From Halomonas sp. BDJS001 (lineage in GTDB: Bacteria; Pseudomonadota; Gammaproteobacteria; Pseudomonadales; Halomonadaceae), in NCBI RefSeq assembly GCF_026104355.1, contig NZ_CP110535.1:4092001-4156000 (forward strand): DNA of 64,000 nt. The letters are read 5' to 3'. This document shows positions 1-10,226 of this stretch, one piece after another. A program made the translations under genes and the position numbers. The notes under the pieces were generated by a model. That model was not told the DNA's origin. It was given only the letters and a program-made list of their open reading frames with translations, and ran no database searches. Each line of letters opens with the position of its first letter. The first letter of the stretch is position 1.

Positions 1-1467
1 CTGAACCAGCGCCGCGTTCTGCTGGGTCACCTCATCCATCTGGGCAACCGCCTGGTTGACCTGCTCAATACCCGAGCTCTGCTCCTGGGATGCTGCGGAT
101 ATTTCATCCATGATATCGGTCACCCGGCGCACAGAGGCAACCACTTCACGCATGGTTTCCCCAGCGCTTTCGACTAATGCTGAGCCCTCTTTTACCTGAT
201 TAGATGAGGCATCAATCAGTGCTTTGATCTCTTTAGCGGCATCCGCACTGCGGCTCGCCAGGTTACGCACTTCGCTGGCCACCACCGCAAAACCACGCCC
301 TTGTTCACCTGCCCGAGCGGCTTCCACCGAGGCATTAAGCGCCAGAATATTGGTTTGAAAGGCGATAGAGTCGATAACACTTATGATATCCGCCACTTTT
401 TGTGAGCTGCTGGAAATACCGTGCATGGTGGTAATCACCTGTTCAACCACTTCACCACCATGACCTGCAGTACTCGACGCATCGTTAGCCAACTGACTGG
501 CTTGGCGGGCGTTATCGGCATTCTGTTTAACGGTAGCGGTTAACTGCTCCATGCTGGCGGCCGTCTCCTGCAGTGAAGACGCCTGCTGCTCGGTACGTGA
601 GGATAGATCCGCGTTACCACTGGCAATCTCACGCGCGCCGATATGGATAGAGCCACTGCTATTGCGTACCTCAGAAACGGTTTTAACCAAATTACTCTGC
701 ATATGCTGCATGGCGCTAAACAGTTTGCCAATTTCATTTCTGCCACGTGCACTGACATTGCCAGAGAGATCATTTTGCGCAAGGCGCTCAAAATGACCTA
801 CCGCCTCATCGAGCGGCTTTACAATCGAACCGACCATAGCAATGCGGACGAACAACACCATTAACGCGGCAAATATCAACACGGCGATATCAATATAAGT
901 GAGGAGCTGCATGTCACTTTCATAATCGTCCACCATTATCCTATTTTGTGCAGCCATGTAATCGTTATAGGCCGTTCCCGCCTCTATGAACTGCTGATTT
1001 AACTCGCTGGCCGTCTCCCTTGCATTGCGAAACTGCTCCTCATCGCCAGCTGTCAACGCTACTTCTTGGGGCATCAACCCCTGTTCCGTCAAGTTCTGGA
1101 AACTGGTCAGCAAGGTTTCCACAAGAGGCGTCTGAATAGCGATAGACTCAAATCTGGAAAAGTACTCTTGAGCTGACTGCTGCATACTCTGTGCTTCCGT
1201 CAGGTAATCACGCGCTGCGCGAGTATCACCTTCATAAGCCGCGACATAGCTATTCACGTAAAAAAGCTGTGCATTCGCAAGTGATAGCTGTCCCCGATTA
1301 ACTGACCGCATTTGGTCTGCTGCGCGGTCAACCTCTTTAAGCGACGAGCTACCCTCTTCGCCTGCTTGATAACCAAGAAAGGCAATAATGATTATTAGCA
1401 GGGAAAAAATAACCAAAACGAGCGTTAAGCTCATTTTAATTGAGGCATTATTAAGAATACGATTCAT
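1..1467 (-). CDS. Methyl-accepting chemotaxis protein (C-terminus beyond window)
   Basis: Transmembrane chemoreceptor that would signal through CheW/CheA to the flagellar motor. The 489 visible codons start [13 protein letters not shown], followed by a first membrane helix (about residues 12-33), a periplasmic helical sensor region (about 35-185) and a second helix ending near residue 205. A HAMP segment follows, then the cytoplasmic coiled coil with the hallmark hairpin tip ([20 protein letters not shown], on the opposite strand around positions 310-375). The layout is that of Tar/Tsr-type receptors; the 4HB-like sensor does not reveal the ligand. The last residues, including any CheR-binding tail, lie outside the window. 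A sigma-28 promoter lies upstream. Confidence 0.95.
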   Translation of the reverse strand, partial: MNRILNNASIKMSLTLVLVIFSLLIIIIAFLGYQAGEEGSSSLKEVDRAADQMRSVNRGQLSLANAQLFYVNSYVAAYEGDTRAARDYLTEAQSMQQSAQEYFSRFESIAIQTPLVETLLTSFQNLTEQGLMPQEVALTAGDEEQFRNARETASELNQQFIEAGTAYNDYMAAQNRIMVDDYESDMQLLTYIDIAVLIFAALMVLFVRIAMVGSIVKPLDEAVGHFERLAQNDLSGNVSARGRNEIGKLFSAMQHMQSNLVKTVSEVRNSSGSIHIGAREIASGNADLSSRTEQQASSLQETAASMEQLTATVKQNADNARQASQLANDASSTAGHGGEVVEQVITTMHGISSSSQKVADIISVIDSIAFQTNILALNASVEAARAGEQGRGFAVVASEVRNLASRSADAAKEIKALIDASSNQVKEGSALVESAGETMREVVASVRRVTDIMDEISAASQEQSSGIEQVNQAVAQMDEVTQQNAALVQ

Positions 1468-1592
1468 TTACAGGACTGCTCCAGGTTTAGATTAGTTTTT
1501 GTTAATTAACATAATCTAGCTAGAGACATTCCAGCGATTTTAGACTAAATTAAATTAACCTTTCTTTTTGGTTCTTATCCAAAACTTTATCT

Positions 1593-1619
1593 TTATCGGC
1601 CAATAGTTATTCAACTTTA
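1593..1619 (-). promoter_or_regulatory. Sigma-28 (FliA) promoter of the chemoreceptor gene
   Basis: Read on the minus strand: TAAAGTTG, an 11-base spacer, then GCCGATAA. The flagellar sigma-28 consensus is TAAAGTTT-N11-GCCGATAA, so 15 of 16 bases match with the ideal spacer. Transcription would start about 118 bases upstream of the ATG at 1467. The match places the receptor in the late flagellar/chemotaxis regulon. Confidence 0.8.
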
Positions 1620-1644
1620 GTCTAATTTAAACTCAACCATTTTA

Positions 1645-1672
1645 CCGCCGTGACTTCGCTAAGCCACGGCGG
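1645..1672 (-). terminator. Possible terminator after the efflux operon
   Basis: Arms CCGCCGTG (1645-1652) and CACGGCGG (1665-1672) form a perfect 8-bp GC-rich stem. It lies 35 bases past the stop of the efflux pump gene. On the minus strand the stem is followed by TAAAAT rather than a clean T-run, so strength is uncertain. Confidence 0.4.
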
Positions 1673-1706
1673 CTAGGTAGGGTAAAAAGCAATCCAGTGC
1701 GGGGTG

Positions 1707-4700
1707 TTATTTATCCGGGTGTATGCGAATCCGGTAGAGCACGCAGTAAACCACCGGCAGCACTATCAGGGTTAATAGCGTAGCGACACCAAGACCACCG
1801 ATCAGCGCGACCGCCATGCTGGCGAAGAAAGCATCGCTAATCAGCGGGATCATCCCCAGCATGGTGGTCAATGCGGCCATGGCGACCGGGCGAACCCGGC
1901 TGACGGCTGCTCGCACCACGGCGTGGTAGCGGTCTTGGTGTAGCGGCAACTGCACATTGATCTCCTCCACCAGCACGATGGCATTTTTAATCACCATACC
2001 GATCAAACTTAGCGTGCCCAGCAGCGCCATAAACGAGAAGGGCAACCCGGTGATCAACAGCGCGCCCACTACACCAATAATGGTTAATGGCACCAGCGAC
2101 CAAATAGCCAGCGGCTGACGGAAGTTATTGAACAGCACCACAGTGAGAATAAACATCATCACGATACCAAGGGGCAGTGAGGCAAATAGCCCACTCTGCG
2201 CTTCGCCTGCGGTCTCGTACTCTCCGCCCCACTCCAGCCGATAGCCCGCGGGTAGATCTAACGCCTCCACCCTTGGGCGAATCTCAGCCAATACGCTGGC
2301 GGCAGTCACCCCGCTTAACGGGTCAGGCTCGCCGTACACCGCCAGCATGCGTTCACGGTTGCGGCGCATAATAAGAGGATCCGCTACCTGGGTGGTGATA
2401 TCGCGGATCACTTGATCGGCCGTAATGTAACGGCTTTGCTCTTCACTCCATACGTTCAACGAGCCTAAATTGTCTACGTCGTGGCGCTGTTCGGGGATCG
2501 CCCGAGCCACTATCGGGATCAGATCGCTGCCATCGCGGTAAACCCCCACTTGGCTGCCGCTAGTGCTGAGGGCAAGGGTGCTGGCCAGATCTTCACGGGA
2601 GACCCCCAGTCTGCGTGCGGTATCCTCAAGAAAGGCCGGCTCAATCACCTGCACGCGGTTACGCCAGCTGGTGCGCACGCTGGTCATATTCGGCGTATCA
2701 CGGAACATGGCTTCAACCTGATCACCTAACTGACGTAGCACTGCCGGATCGCTGCCGTACAAACGCGCTTCTAGCTTGGCTTTGGGGGCGGGCCCCACTT
2801 CCAGTGGGGCGATTTTATAGTCGATATCGCTATGATCGTGCTTAAGCACTTGCTCGACGTCGGCCATGCGGTCGTGCTGAATCGCCTTATCATCGGTTTC
2901 GACAATCAACTGTGCATAGCTTGAATAGCGGTCTTCCGGCGAATAGGTGAGCGTGAAGCGCTGCGCCCCACCGCCGACGGTAGTCGTCAGGTGGCGAATG
3001 CCGTCCATCTCCATCACGCGCTCTTCCAGCTCGCTAACGCGGCGCTGGGTTTCGAGAATATCAGTGCCTTCCGGCGTGCGGTAATCGACAAAAAAGATCG
3101 GCGTATTGGAGGCTGGGAAAAAGGCATTTTTAACCGAACCAAAGCCCACCACGGCACCCGCCAATACGGCCACCATCAGTACCAAGGTTATCCAGCGCCA
3201 ACGAATACCGGCGATAATCACGCGGCCTACAAAACGGTAAACCACGCCTTTGTAGGGATCCTCCTGACCATCGCCGGGGGCAACGTTGCGGAAAAACAGC
3301 TTGAAGTAGAAGGGCGTTAACGTCAGCGCCGTGATCCAGCTCAGCAGCAGTGAGTAGAGCAGCACGAAGAATAGCGAGCCTATGAACTCTCCGGTGGTGT
3401 CGGGCGATAGACCGATGGGCGCAAAGGCGGCAATCGCGATCAGCGTGGCCGCCAGCAAGGGCCAGGCGTTTTGGCGAATCACTTGGTGGGCTGAATCACG
3501 AATAGTGTTGCCGCGCTTTAACCCTACCAACATGCCTTCGGTGACCACAATGGCGTTATCCACCAGCATCCCAAGAGCAATAATCAGTGCCCCCAGCGAG
3601 ATTTTCTCCAGCTGCAGCCCGTGAAAGCGCATCAACATAAAGGTGCCGATAATGGTGATCAGCAGAATAAAGCCCATTAATAGCCCGCTGCGCCATCCCA
3701 TAAACAGCATCAGCACCACGATGACGATGGCCACCGCCTGGATCAAGCTGACCAGGAAACCGGATACTGCGTCATCGACCACCTGGGGCTGGTTGTAAAC
3801 GACGTTTAGCTCCATGCCCAGCGGCGTGCGGTTTTGCAGTTCATCCAAACGCTGCTCTAGCCGTTCCCCCACCTCAACCACATTGACGCCGCTTTCAAAC
3901 GAGACGCCCAGCGAGATCGCCGGCCTGCCCATATCGCGGTAAAGCTGCTGGGGCTGCTCCGCCAGCTCACGGCTCACATCGGCAATGTCGCTCAGCCGCA
4001 CCAGCTCGCCATCGCCCTCGCTGACAATCAGGGCGCGCAGATCGTCAATATTCGCTGCACTCCCCGTGGGCGTGATGCGAAAACGGCGGCCATCCTGTTT
4101 AAGATGCCCTGAGTCTGCCACGGCATTTTGGGTCTCAAGCAGTTGCTGCAGACGAGCAAGCGGAATATTGAGCGCGCGAAGACGTTCGCGATCAACTTCG
4201 ATATAGATGCGTTCTTCATGCTCACCGCTTAATGACACTTTCGCAACGCCCTTCACCAGCGCGAGCTCACGCTTGAGGAAATCAGCGTGGTCAGCCAGAT
4301 CCGGCATGCTATACCCATCGCCGGTCAGGTTGACCATAAAGCCAAATACATCACCAAAGTCGTCGTTTACGCGGGATTGACTCGCCCCGGCGGGAGCGCA
4401 GCTTGGGCATCCTGTACTTTACGGCGCAGCGAGTCCCACAGTTGCTGCAGCTCTTCATTTTGTACCGTGCTTTCAAGCTCAACGGTAATCTGCGAGAGAC
4501 CATCAGAGCTTACCGAACTAACACGCTTGATTGATGACATCTCCTGGATTGACTCTTCCAGGGTCGAGGTGACTTCCTGTTCGACCTCTTCAGGCGTCGC
4601 TCCGGGATACTGTGTGGTGATCAACGCATTGCGGATGGTAAATTCGGGGAACTCCAGTTGGCCCATGCCTAAAAACGATAGCGCGCCGCCCGCCAGCAGC

Positions 4701-4753
4701 ACCACCGTCATTAAATAGCTGGCCGCGCGGTGGCGTAGGAAGTAGTCGACCAT
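1707..4753 (-). pseudogene. RND (AcrB/HAE-1 family) efflux pump, single-base frameshift
   Basis: Inner-membrane proton-driven drug efflux pump of about 1017 residues, the usual family length if read through one frameshift. The first 128 residues (MVDYFLRHRAASYLMT...) run to a stop at 4367-4369. The rest (876 residues from 4337, with more in-frame codons upstream) resumes in another frame. At 4368-4375 the minus strand reads AATCCCGCGTAAACGACGAC. One extra base after CCCGC restores NPAVNDDFGDVFGFMVN, which is expected in this family. The proton-relay helix (LGMLVDNAIVV) and the second helix repeat are intact. The ATG at 4753 follows the stop of the adaptor gene by one base, so they are one operon. 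It could be a true null mutation or a sequencing error. Confidence 0.85.
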
Positions 4754-4754
4754 A

Positions 4755-5849
4755 TTATAGCCCCTGCTCCTTTTCCCACGGCGTCACCTGGGTGTCTGCG
4801 GTTAAGCGGTGGGCGCCAGCGGCCACGATGCGATCCCCCGCTGCCAACTCTCCGCTGACTTCAAGGCCGTTTGAGGTTAATTGACCAACCTCCACCGGCA
4901 CTGCTTCAACGTTTTCCGGCTCGGCGAACCGCCATACCTGGGCCTGGTTAGGATCATCACCGGCATAGCTCACCGCCTCCGCAGGCAGGTGCCACAGCGG
5001 GGTGCTACTGTCGATTTGCAGCGAACTCAAGTCCAAGCGCACGTTGGCGCTCATGCCATCCAACAGGGTGATATCGTCCGGCTGGGGAAGCGTAAGGGTG
5101 ATTTCATACGCCAAGCTCTGCGCGCTGGCTTGGGTGGTGTAAGAGGCAAGCTGGGCGAGATAGGGCTTGTCACTATTACCAAAGCGCACTTCGAACGCCA
5201 GCGCATCACCGAAGGGCGTTCCATTGCTGTGTGGTATGCGCTGCACGATCTGCTCGGGTAGATGAAACACCACGTCTAACTGCCCTGGCTGCTGAATCAC
5301 GGCGACGGTTTCCTGAACCTGGACTATCTGACGATTATCCACCGGCACTTGGGCAATCACGCCATCGTAAGGGGCGCGAAGCTTTGTATGCTCGACCTGC
5401 TCTTGGGCCTGCTCAAAGGTGGCTCGGGCGGCCCGCCACTCACTCTCCGACTCATCAAACTGGGATTGACTGACCGCCCCGCGCTGCAGGGTATAGCGCA
5501 TGCGCTCCAGCGTTGCCTCGGCTAGCTGCAAGCGCGAACGGGCGCTGTCCAGTTCGCTTTGCGCATTGCGATCATCGATCCGCGCGATCACCTCGCCCTC
5601 GCTCACCCGCTGGCCGGGGCTGACATTGAGTTCCAACAGCTCCCCTGCCATCCGAAAGGACAAGTTGCTGCGCGTAGAGGCTTCCACACGCGCCGGAAAC
5701 TGCCTCAAGACTGCGGTGTTCGCCGACTGCAACGTAAGCAACTTGACTGGGCGCGTTGGTTCAGTTGACTGCGCCTGGGGTTGCTCGCAACCCGTTAGCA
5801 CGAGCAGAGCCAGCAGGATGGGCAATGAACGGAGAAGAGTAACGGCCAC
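4755..5849 (-). CDS. RND efflux periplasmic adaptor lipoprotein
   Basis: Membrane fusion protein (364 residues) linking an inner-membrane RND pump to an outer-membrane channel. The signal peptide ends in the lipobox LTGC at residues 18-21, so it should be an inner-membrane lipoprotein. After it come the first barrel/lipoyl half (around 60-100), an alpha-helical hairpin rich in Glu/Arg/Gln (about 100-165), the second lipoyl half (KLRAPYDGVIAQ) and a beta-barrel/MP domain. It is translated just ahead of the pump gene and probably induced by loss of AcrR-like repression at the palindrome 62 bases upstream. No outer-membrane factor gene is present nearby, so a TolC encoded elsewhere would be needed. 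Confidence 0.93.
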   Translation of the reverse strand: MAVTLLRSLPILLALLVLTGCEQPQAQSTEPTRPVKLLTLQSANTAVLRQFPARVEASTRSNLSFRMAGELLELNVSPGQRVSEGEVIARIDDRNAQSELDSARSRLQLAEATLERMRYTLQRGAVSQSQFDESESEWRAARATFEQAQEQVEHTKLRAPYDGVIAQVPVDNRQIVQVQETVAVIQQPGQLDVVFHLPEQIVQRIPHSNGTPFGDALAFEVRFGNSDKPYLAQLASYTTQASAQSLAYEITLTLPQPDDITLLDGMSANVRLDLSSLQIDSSTPLWHLPAEAVSYAGDDPNQAQVWRFAEPENVEAVPVEVGQLTSNGLEVSGELAAGDRIVAAGAHRLTADTQVTPWEKEQGL

Positions 5850-5910
5850 GGGATGCTCCTTGGGGGTCTATACCGCTTTCCAAAACTGACGTAGAAAAAC
5901 CGAAGTGGGG

Positions 5911-5958
5911 TATTATATATCTCACTGACATTCGTGAATGTCAGTGAGATATATAATA
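5911..5958. promoter_or_regulatory. 48-bp palindromic operator/divergent promoter (AcrR type)
   Basis: Two perfect 23-bp inverted arms (5911-5933 and 5936-5958) separated by GT. The centre ACATTCGTGAATGT differs by one base from the core of the E. coli AcrR operator (ACATTTGTGAATGT). Each outer end carries a TATAAT (5952-5957 for the repressor gene; the mirror copy at 5912-5917 for the efflux genes). Bound repressor should therefore cover both -10 boxes and shut off both directions. Confidence 0.85.
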
Positions 5959-6026
5959 ATCACCAACTGGCGACTTTGCTATCCATCACTGCCAAAATAC
6001 CGCTACTTTTATTAATAGGAGCCGCT

Positions 6027-6650
6027 ATGTCCCGTCGTAAGGCCGACGCTGAACGTACCCGCGAGGCGATTCTTGACGCTGCGGAAGCCACGTTTCTGGC
6101 TCAAGGCGTTTCACGTACTACGCTGGCGCATATCGCCCAAGCGGCCGGGGTGACCCGGGGAGCCATTTATTGGCACTTTGAGGATAAAGCAGCGGTCTTT
6201 GATGCATTGCTGGAGCGAGTACGTATTCCGCTAGATGAAATCGTTGATGATGCGATACAGCGGCTAGGCGCGACACCGGTCGAATGCCTGCGCGATATTG
6301 CCCAACGATCACTCGCGGGCATTTGTCACGATTTACCACTGCAGAGGGCAGCCACCATCGTGCTGCACCGTTGCGAGAAACTGGAAGAGGAGCACCCGCG
6401 GATCTGCATGATCACTCGACTCTCTGAGCACGCAGAGGCGCGAGTAGAGCAGTTGTTTGAACAGGCACAAGTAGCTGGTACTTTACGCGCTGACCTAACC
6501 CCAGCCAGCGCCCGACGCCAATTTCATGGCTTTTTGATTGGCGTCTGTTTCGACTGGCTACAGGATCCCCAGCAGCATTCTCTGGCGGATGAGAGCAGCG
6601 GCATCGTGGAAACGTTAATGCGTGGTTTATTTAACACTCAAACCGTATAA
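6027..6650 (+). CDS. TetR-family repressor, AcrR/TtgR-like
   Basis: A 207-residue drug-responsive repressor. The N-terminal helix-turn-helix (about residues 12-56, including TLAHIAQAAGVTRGAIYWHF) is near-identical in pattern to AcrR, and the C-terminal ligand domain keeps the LHRCE segment typical of that group. I chose the ATG at 6027 because AGGAG lies 5 bases upstream. An in-frame GTG at 5934 lies inside the operator and lacks a ribosome site. The gene diverges from the adaptor/pump operon, the standard arrangement for local autoregulated control of efflux. Inducers cannot be read from sequence. Confidence 0.93.
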   Translation: MSRRKADAERTREAILDAAEATFLAQGVSRTTLAHIAQAAGVTRGAIYWHFEDKAAVFDALLERVRIPLDEIVDDAIQRLGATPVECLRDIAQRSLAGICHDLPLQRAATIVLHRCEKLEEEHPRICMITRLSEHAEARVEQLFEQAQVAGTLRADLTPASARRQFHGFLIGVCFDWLQDPQQHSLADESSGIVETLMRGLFNTQTV

Positions 6651-6751
6651 ACCTTTGCCACACCTTAAAACGTTGATAACTAAAGGCATTTAAAACACTA
6701 CTTCCAGACCAGTTGCGAGCAGGTATTTCTCCCTACTTACTCTTAATGCGC

Positions 6752-7654
6752 TTAATCTGCATTCATCTCGCGAGGGGCGATAAAATGCTCAGCCAATACG
6801 GTGCTCATCGGTACATTAAGCGTAATGCCTTTGCCAGGAATAGGTTGCTGAAACCATCGTTCGTAAAGCAGCGGCATTTCCGGACTGGTATAAATATGCT
6901 CAAGAGCCTTGTTCACCTCAGCTGCAAAGGCGTCGTCGCCCAATCGCATTAAAAAACCGAGTGGCTCTGTCGACGTGATGGCTTCTTCGGAAAGCGCGTA
7001 TGCGTCAGGGTGCTCGGACTCAGCAATCATTGTGCTCAGTAATATATCATCCATCGCGAAGGCCGCTACGCGCCCATCAGCGACTAAGTCAAACGCTTCC
7101 TGCAATGTCTCAACTGGCACGACCGACAAGTTCAGTTGCCGTTCTCGATTGACCTGGTTGATCTGGCTGACATTAACGGTGCCCCTAGCAACGCTCACGC
7201 TTCGTCCGGCCAAGTCCTCCAGGGTGGTAAACCCATTCTCTTTCAGGGCCACATAATGCACCGAGACAAAGAAATGGCTCAGTGCAAACTGCGCACTCTG
7301 CCGTCGCTCTGGGGTATTAGTACTGGCATTACACTCAATATCGATATCACCGCTATTGAGCAGTTGTACCCGATTACTAGGCGTACGATACACATACTCT
7401 ATATCCATGGAAGGCAGACCTAACTGCACTTGCAGCTGTTTCGCTAAACGTTGACAAATATCAATAGAGTAACCGACGACGTTACCGTGATTGTCTAAAT
7501 AAGAGAATGGCGCTGTATCACCATAGCCAACCCTTAATACGCCGGTTGCTTCTATGCGTTCAAGCGAATCGATAGGCGTCTCTGCATAGGCTGCCTCTCC
7601 ACCAGACATCATTACCAACAAACTACACCACCCAAGCAATAAACTCCGGCGCAT
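6752..7654 (-). CDS. Periplasmic amino-acid-type solute-binding protein (SBP family 3)
   Basis: A 300-residue exported protein with an N-terminal signal peptide (cleavage likely after AYA, about residue 24). The bilobed PF00497 domain starts at LRVGYGDTAPFSYLDNHGNVVGYSIDIC. The DIEC and TNTPERR segments are typical of the glutamate/aspartate-binding (GltI-like) branch. It follows a second, related binding protein by 12 bases and has no permease or ATPase gene beside it. It may therefore supply a distant ABC transporter or act as a ligand sensor for the upstream membrane cyclase. The latter is inference from position only. Confidence 0.88.
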   Translation of the reverse strand: MRRSLLLGWCSLLVMMSGGEAAYAETPIDSLERIEATGVLRVGYGDTAPFSYLDNHGNVVGYSIDICQRLAKQLQVQLGLPSMDIEYVYRTPSNRVQLLNSGDIDIECNASTNTPERRQSAQFALSHFFVSVHYVALKENGFTTLEDLAGRSVSVARGTVNVSQINQVNRERQLNLSVVPVETLQEAFDLVADGRVAAFAMDDILLSTMIAESEHPDAYALSEEAITSTEPLGFLMRLGDDAFAAEVNKALEHIYTSPEMPLLYERWFQQPIPGKGITLNVPMSTVLAEHFIAPREMNAD

Positions 7655-7666
7655 AACACACCTCCT

Positions 7667-8563
7667 CTACTCTATGTACTGCTCAGGATTGGCGAAAATA
7701 GCAGCAAGCGCCGGCGCTAGTGGCAAGTTCAATACTCGGTTATCGGGAGGGAGCGGCTGCAAAAACCATTTTTCATAAAGCGTGTGGATAGTATCACTCT
7801 GATAAATGTTGCGTAGCTCCTTATTGACCAGCTCAACAAAAACAGGGTCATCAGGCGGCATCACTAAGCCATAGGGCTCTGCACTGCTCAGTGTTGCTTG
7901 AGAAATATGAAAAGCGGCAGGGTCGGCAGCAGACGAAACCAAACCCGCTAACAAAATCTCATCCATCACAAACGCGGAAGCCTGCCCTGAGGCGACCATC
8001 GCAAAGGCTTCCTCATGGTCACGGCTGAGCATTACCGATATATTGAGCCCCTCGGTGCGATTCAGCTCGTTGAGCTGGGCAATATTGATAGTGCCCGTGG
8101 TTGATACCACGCTGCGGCCCGCCAAATCCTGCAAACTGTCCATATGCTGGTTAGCGAGGGATACATAACGCGTTGTGGTCAGAAAATGAGGGTACGAAAA
8201 AGCGGCTTGGCGTCGACGCTCAGGGGTATTGGTAGTTACCCCGCACTCGATATCCACGTCGCCATTACGCACTAATATAAACCGATTGGCCGGCGTTACC
8301 GGCACATAAGTTATCTTGAGATCACTTAACCCTAATGTTGCCTCCAAACCTTCAATGACATTTCGGCATAGCTCGATCGCATAGCCTGTTGGTTGGTCGT
8401 TGACCAGGTAGGAGAAGGGAATTTCGCTGGTACGATGGCCGACAGCAATCTCGCCAGTGGACGCAATACGCGACAAAGTCGGTGAAGAGGCTACCCGCTC
8501 ATCACTAGCGGCGGCACAATGCCACATCGCACTACTTAGTAATACCACTACTAGCCACTTCAT
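7667..8563 (-). CDS. Second periplasmic amino-acid-type solute-binding protein
   Basis: A 298-residue paralogue of the downstream gene. It has a signal peptide (residues 1-19), then an SBP family 3 domain with IAVGHRTSEIPFSYLVNDQPTGYAIELC and the shared TNTPERR and LAGRSV segments. The two proteins share the same layout throughout, indicating tandem duplication followed by divergence. The start at 8563 lies 4 bases after the stop of the diguanylate cyclase gene, so the three genes should be cotranscribed. Ligand unknown; the family suggests acidic or polar amino acids. Confidence 0.88.
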   Translation of the reverse strand: MKWLVVVLLSSAMWHCAAASDERVASSPTLSRIASTGEIAVGHRTSEIPFSYLVNDQPTGYAIELCRNVIEGLEATLGLSDLKITYVPVTPANRFILVRNGDVDIECGVTTNTPERRRQAAFSYPHFLTTTRYVSLANQHMDSLQDLAGRSVVSTTGTINIAQLNELNRTEGLNISVMLSRDHEEAFAMVASGQASAFVMDEILLAGLVSSAADPAAFHISQATLSSAEPYGLVMPPDDPVFVELVNKELRNIYQSDTIHTLYEKWFLQPLPPDNRVLNLPLAPALAAIFANPEQYIE

Positions 8564-8567
8564 AGGC

Positions 8568-10012
8568 TTACCTTTGTTCGGTGATCCCGGAATCCATTGT
8601 CATCCCTGATTCATAGAGCATATAGCGGTCACGCCCTTTCGCCTTGGCCGCATAGAGCGCAAGATCTGCGTGGCGTAGCAGATCATGGCTACTACGGCCA
8701 TTGGCGGGCGCGGTTGCAATGCCAACACTCACGCCAATGTTAATTTCCTGGTTATTAAACTGATACGGTTCTCGTAGGGTAGAAACAATCGCTTCCGCCA
8801 GTGCTGTCGCCTCACTGGTAGCGCTATGCATGACGCGTTGAATGATGGCAAACTCATCGCCACCAAGCGCGCCACCAAATCATTGTCGGTCAGCAGCCCT
8901 TGCACCCGCTGACTAACTTCAACGAGCAGAGCATCACCCGCCGCGTGACCCAGGCTATCGTTAACTGCTTTAAAATGGTCAAGATCAAACAGCATGATAT
9001 TAAATACATCGCCTTGATGAAGTGCATTCACCGCTGTTTTCAACGCATTATTGAGTTGTACACGATTGGGCAACTTGGTCAGTTCATCATGATGAGCAAG
9101 ATGCTGGAAGCGCAGAGCTTCGTCTTTAACTTCAAGTAAGTGTTCACGCTCAATGACTTTTTTACGAAGTGCATCTATGGCCTTTGCCATCCGGCCAATT
9201 TCATCGTTTCGGTCGGTATAAGGCGTGCTTTCAGCAGTCTGGTTTTTGGCGATGTCGGTGAGCGACCTAATTAATACCGGTACAGGTGTAAATAACTGAC
9301 GCATTAAAATAGTGACTAACAAGGCTGTAGCAATCAGCACCGCCAGCAGCGCCACAAATGCTTTGCTGATCAGATCATCACGCATCTGATACAGTCCTTC
9401 TTTCTGGCCTATAGTGGCTACCAGCACCCCTAAAAGTTGACCATCAGGAGTAATAATGGGCAGCGAACTAATGAAGTACTCTGCATTGCCAATGTTGGCA
9501 AATCCAACATAAAAATCAGCGGCATCCGATGTTGTATGCCACGTATCGATCTCCAGATTGGATGGTGAGTCTAATGATGTATTAAGTGCATCGGCCACGA
9601 CGGAGAAGCCCTCTGATGCCTTCGCGAACAGCCATACATTGTTACGCGTTTGAGCACTTGCCAGCGCCAATACATCAATTGGGCTAAACCCAGTTTCCAG
9701 AACCGACTCTTCATCGCCAATCGGGCGCTGGGAAATGATATGTGTGACTTGGCCGGTGTCATCTGTTTTAACTGCCACGGACGTATAAATACGCCTAATA
9801 GTCGCACTCACTATCTGAGCGTTCACCTGCGCTTCGCGCAACCACTGCTCCCGGGCTCCACGTTCAACCATAAAAAACCCCGACAGTGCCCCCGTTAGAT
9901 ACGCAAACAGCACGCCCAGCAACATAAACATCACCACCTTACCCACCAGGGTATGATGCCAAGGAAGTTTAGCCGCAGGCAGTGAAACACTCCTATACTG
10001 GGGTTCTGGCAT
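8568..10012 (-). pseudogene. Membrane diguanylate cyclase (HAMP-GGDEF), frameshift at the active site
   Basis: Read through one frameshift this is a membrane sensor of about 481 residues. It has helix 1 (about residues 28-52), a periplasmic sensor region, helix 2 (about 215-240), HAMP, then a GGDEF domain that would make cyclic di-GMP. In the start frame the protein goes wrong after LVARL at about 8862-8870. The minus strand reads CGCTTGGTGGCGATGAG. One extra G gives LGGDEFAIIQRVMHS and joins perfectly to the remaining domain, which runs to 8568. The missing base is in a short G run, so sequencing error and real inactivation both fit. As written no active enzyme would be made. First gene of an operon with two binding proteins. 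Confidence 0.85.
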
Positions 10013-10226
10013 CTACTCCGGTTCCTTCATGGCTATAGCTGCAGCGGGCGTACCTGGGCGCAAGCGCAGTAAGCACCATTTCTTTAACAAACAAACTTTT
10101 ATGACCACTATATTAATCGACAAACGTACACAAACAATTAGGTTTTATTAACTAAAGTATCATTAAAATGGGCTGGTATGTCTTAAAAAAATAACAAACG
10201 CAACCATCCTTGTTGCCCTACCCTTT

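Noticed and set aside
5934..6026. N-terminal extension of the TetR repressor starting at GTG 5934
   Set aside because: It would start inside the operator palindrome without a ribosome site. The ATG at 6027 has AGGAG and gives the family N-terminus.
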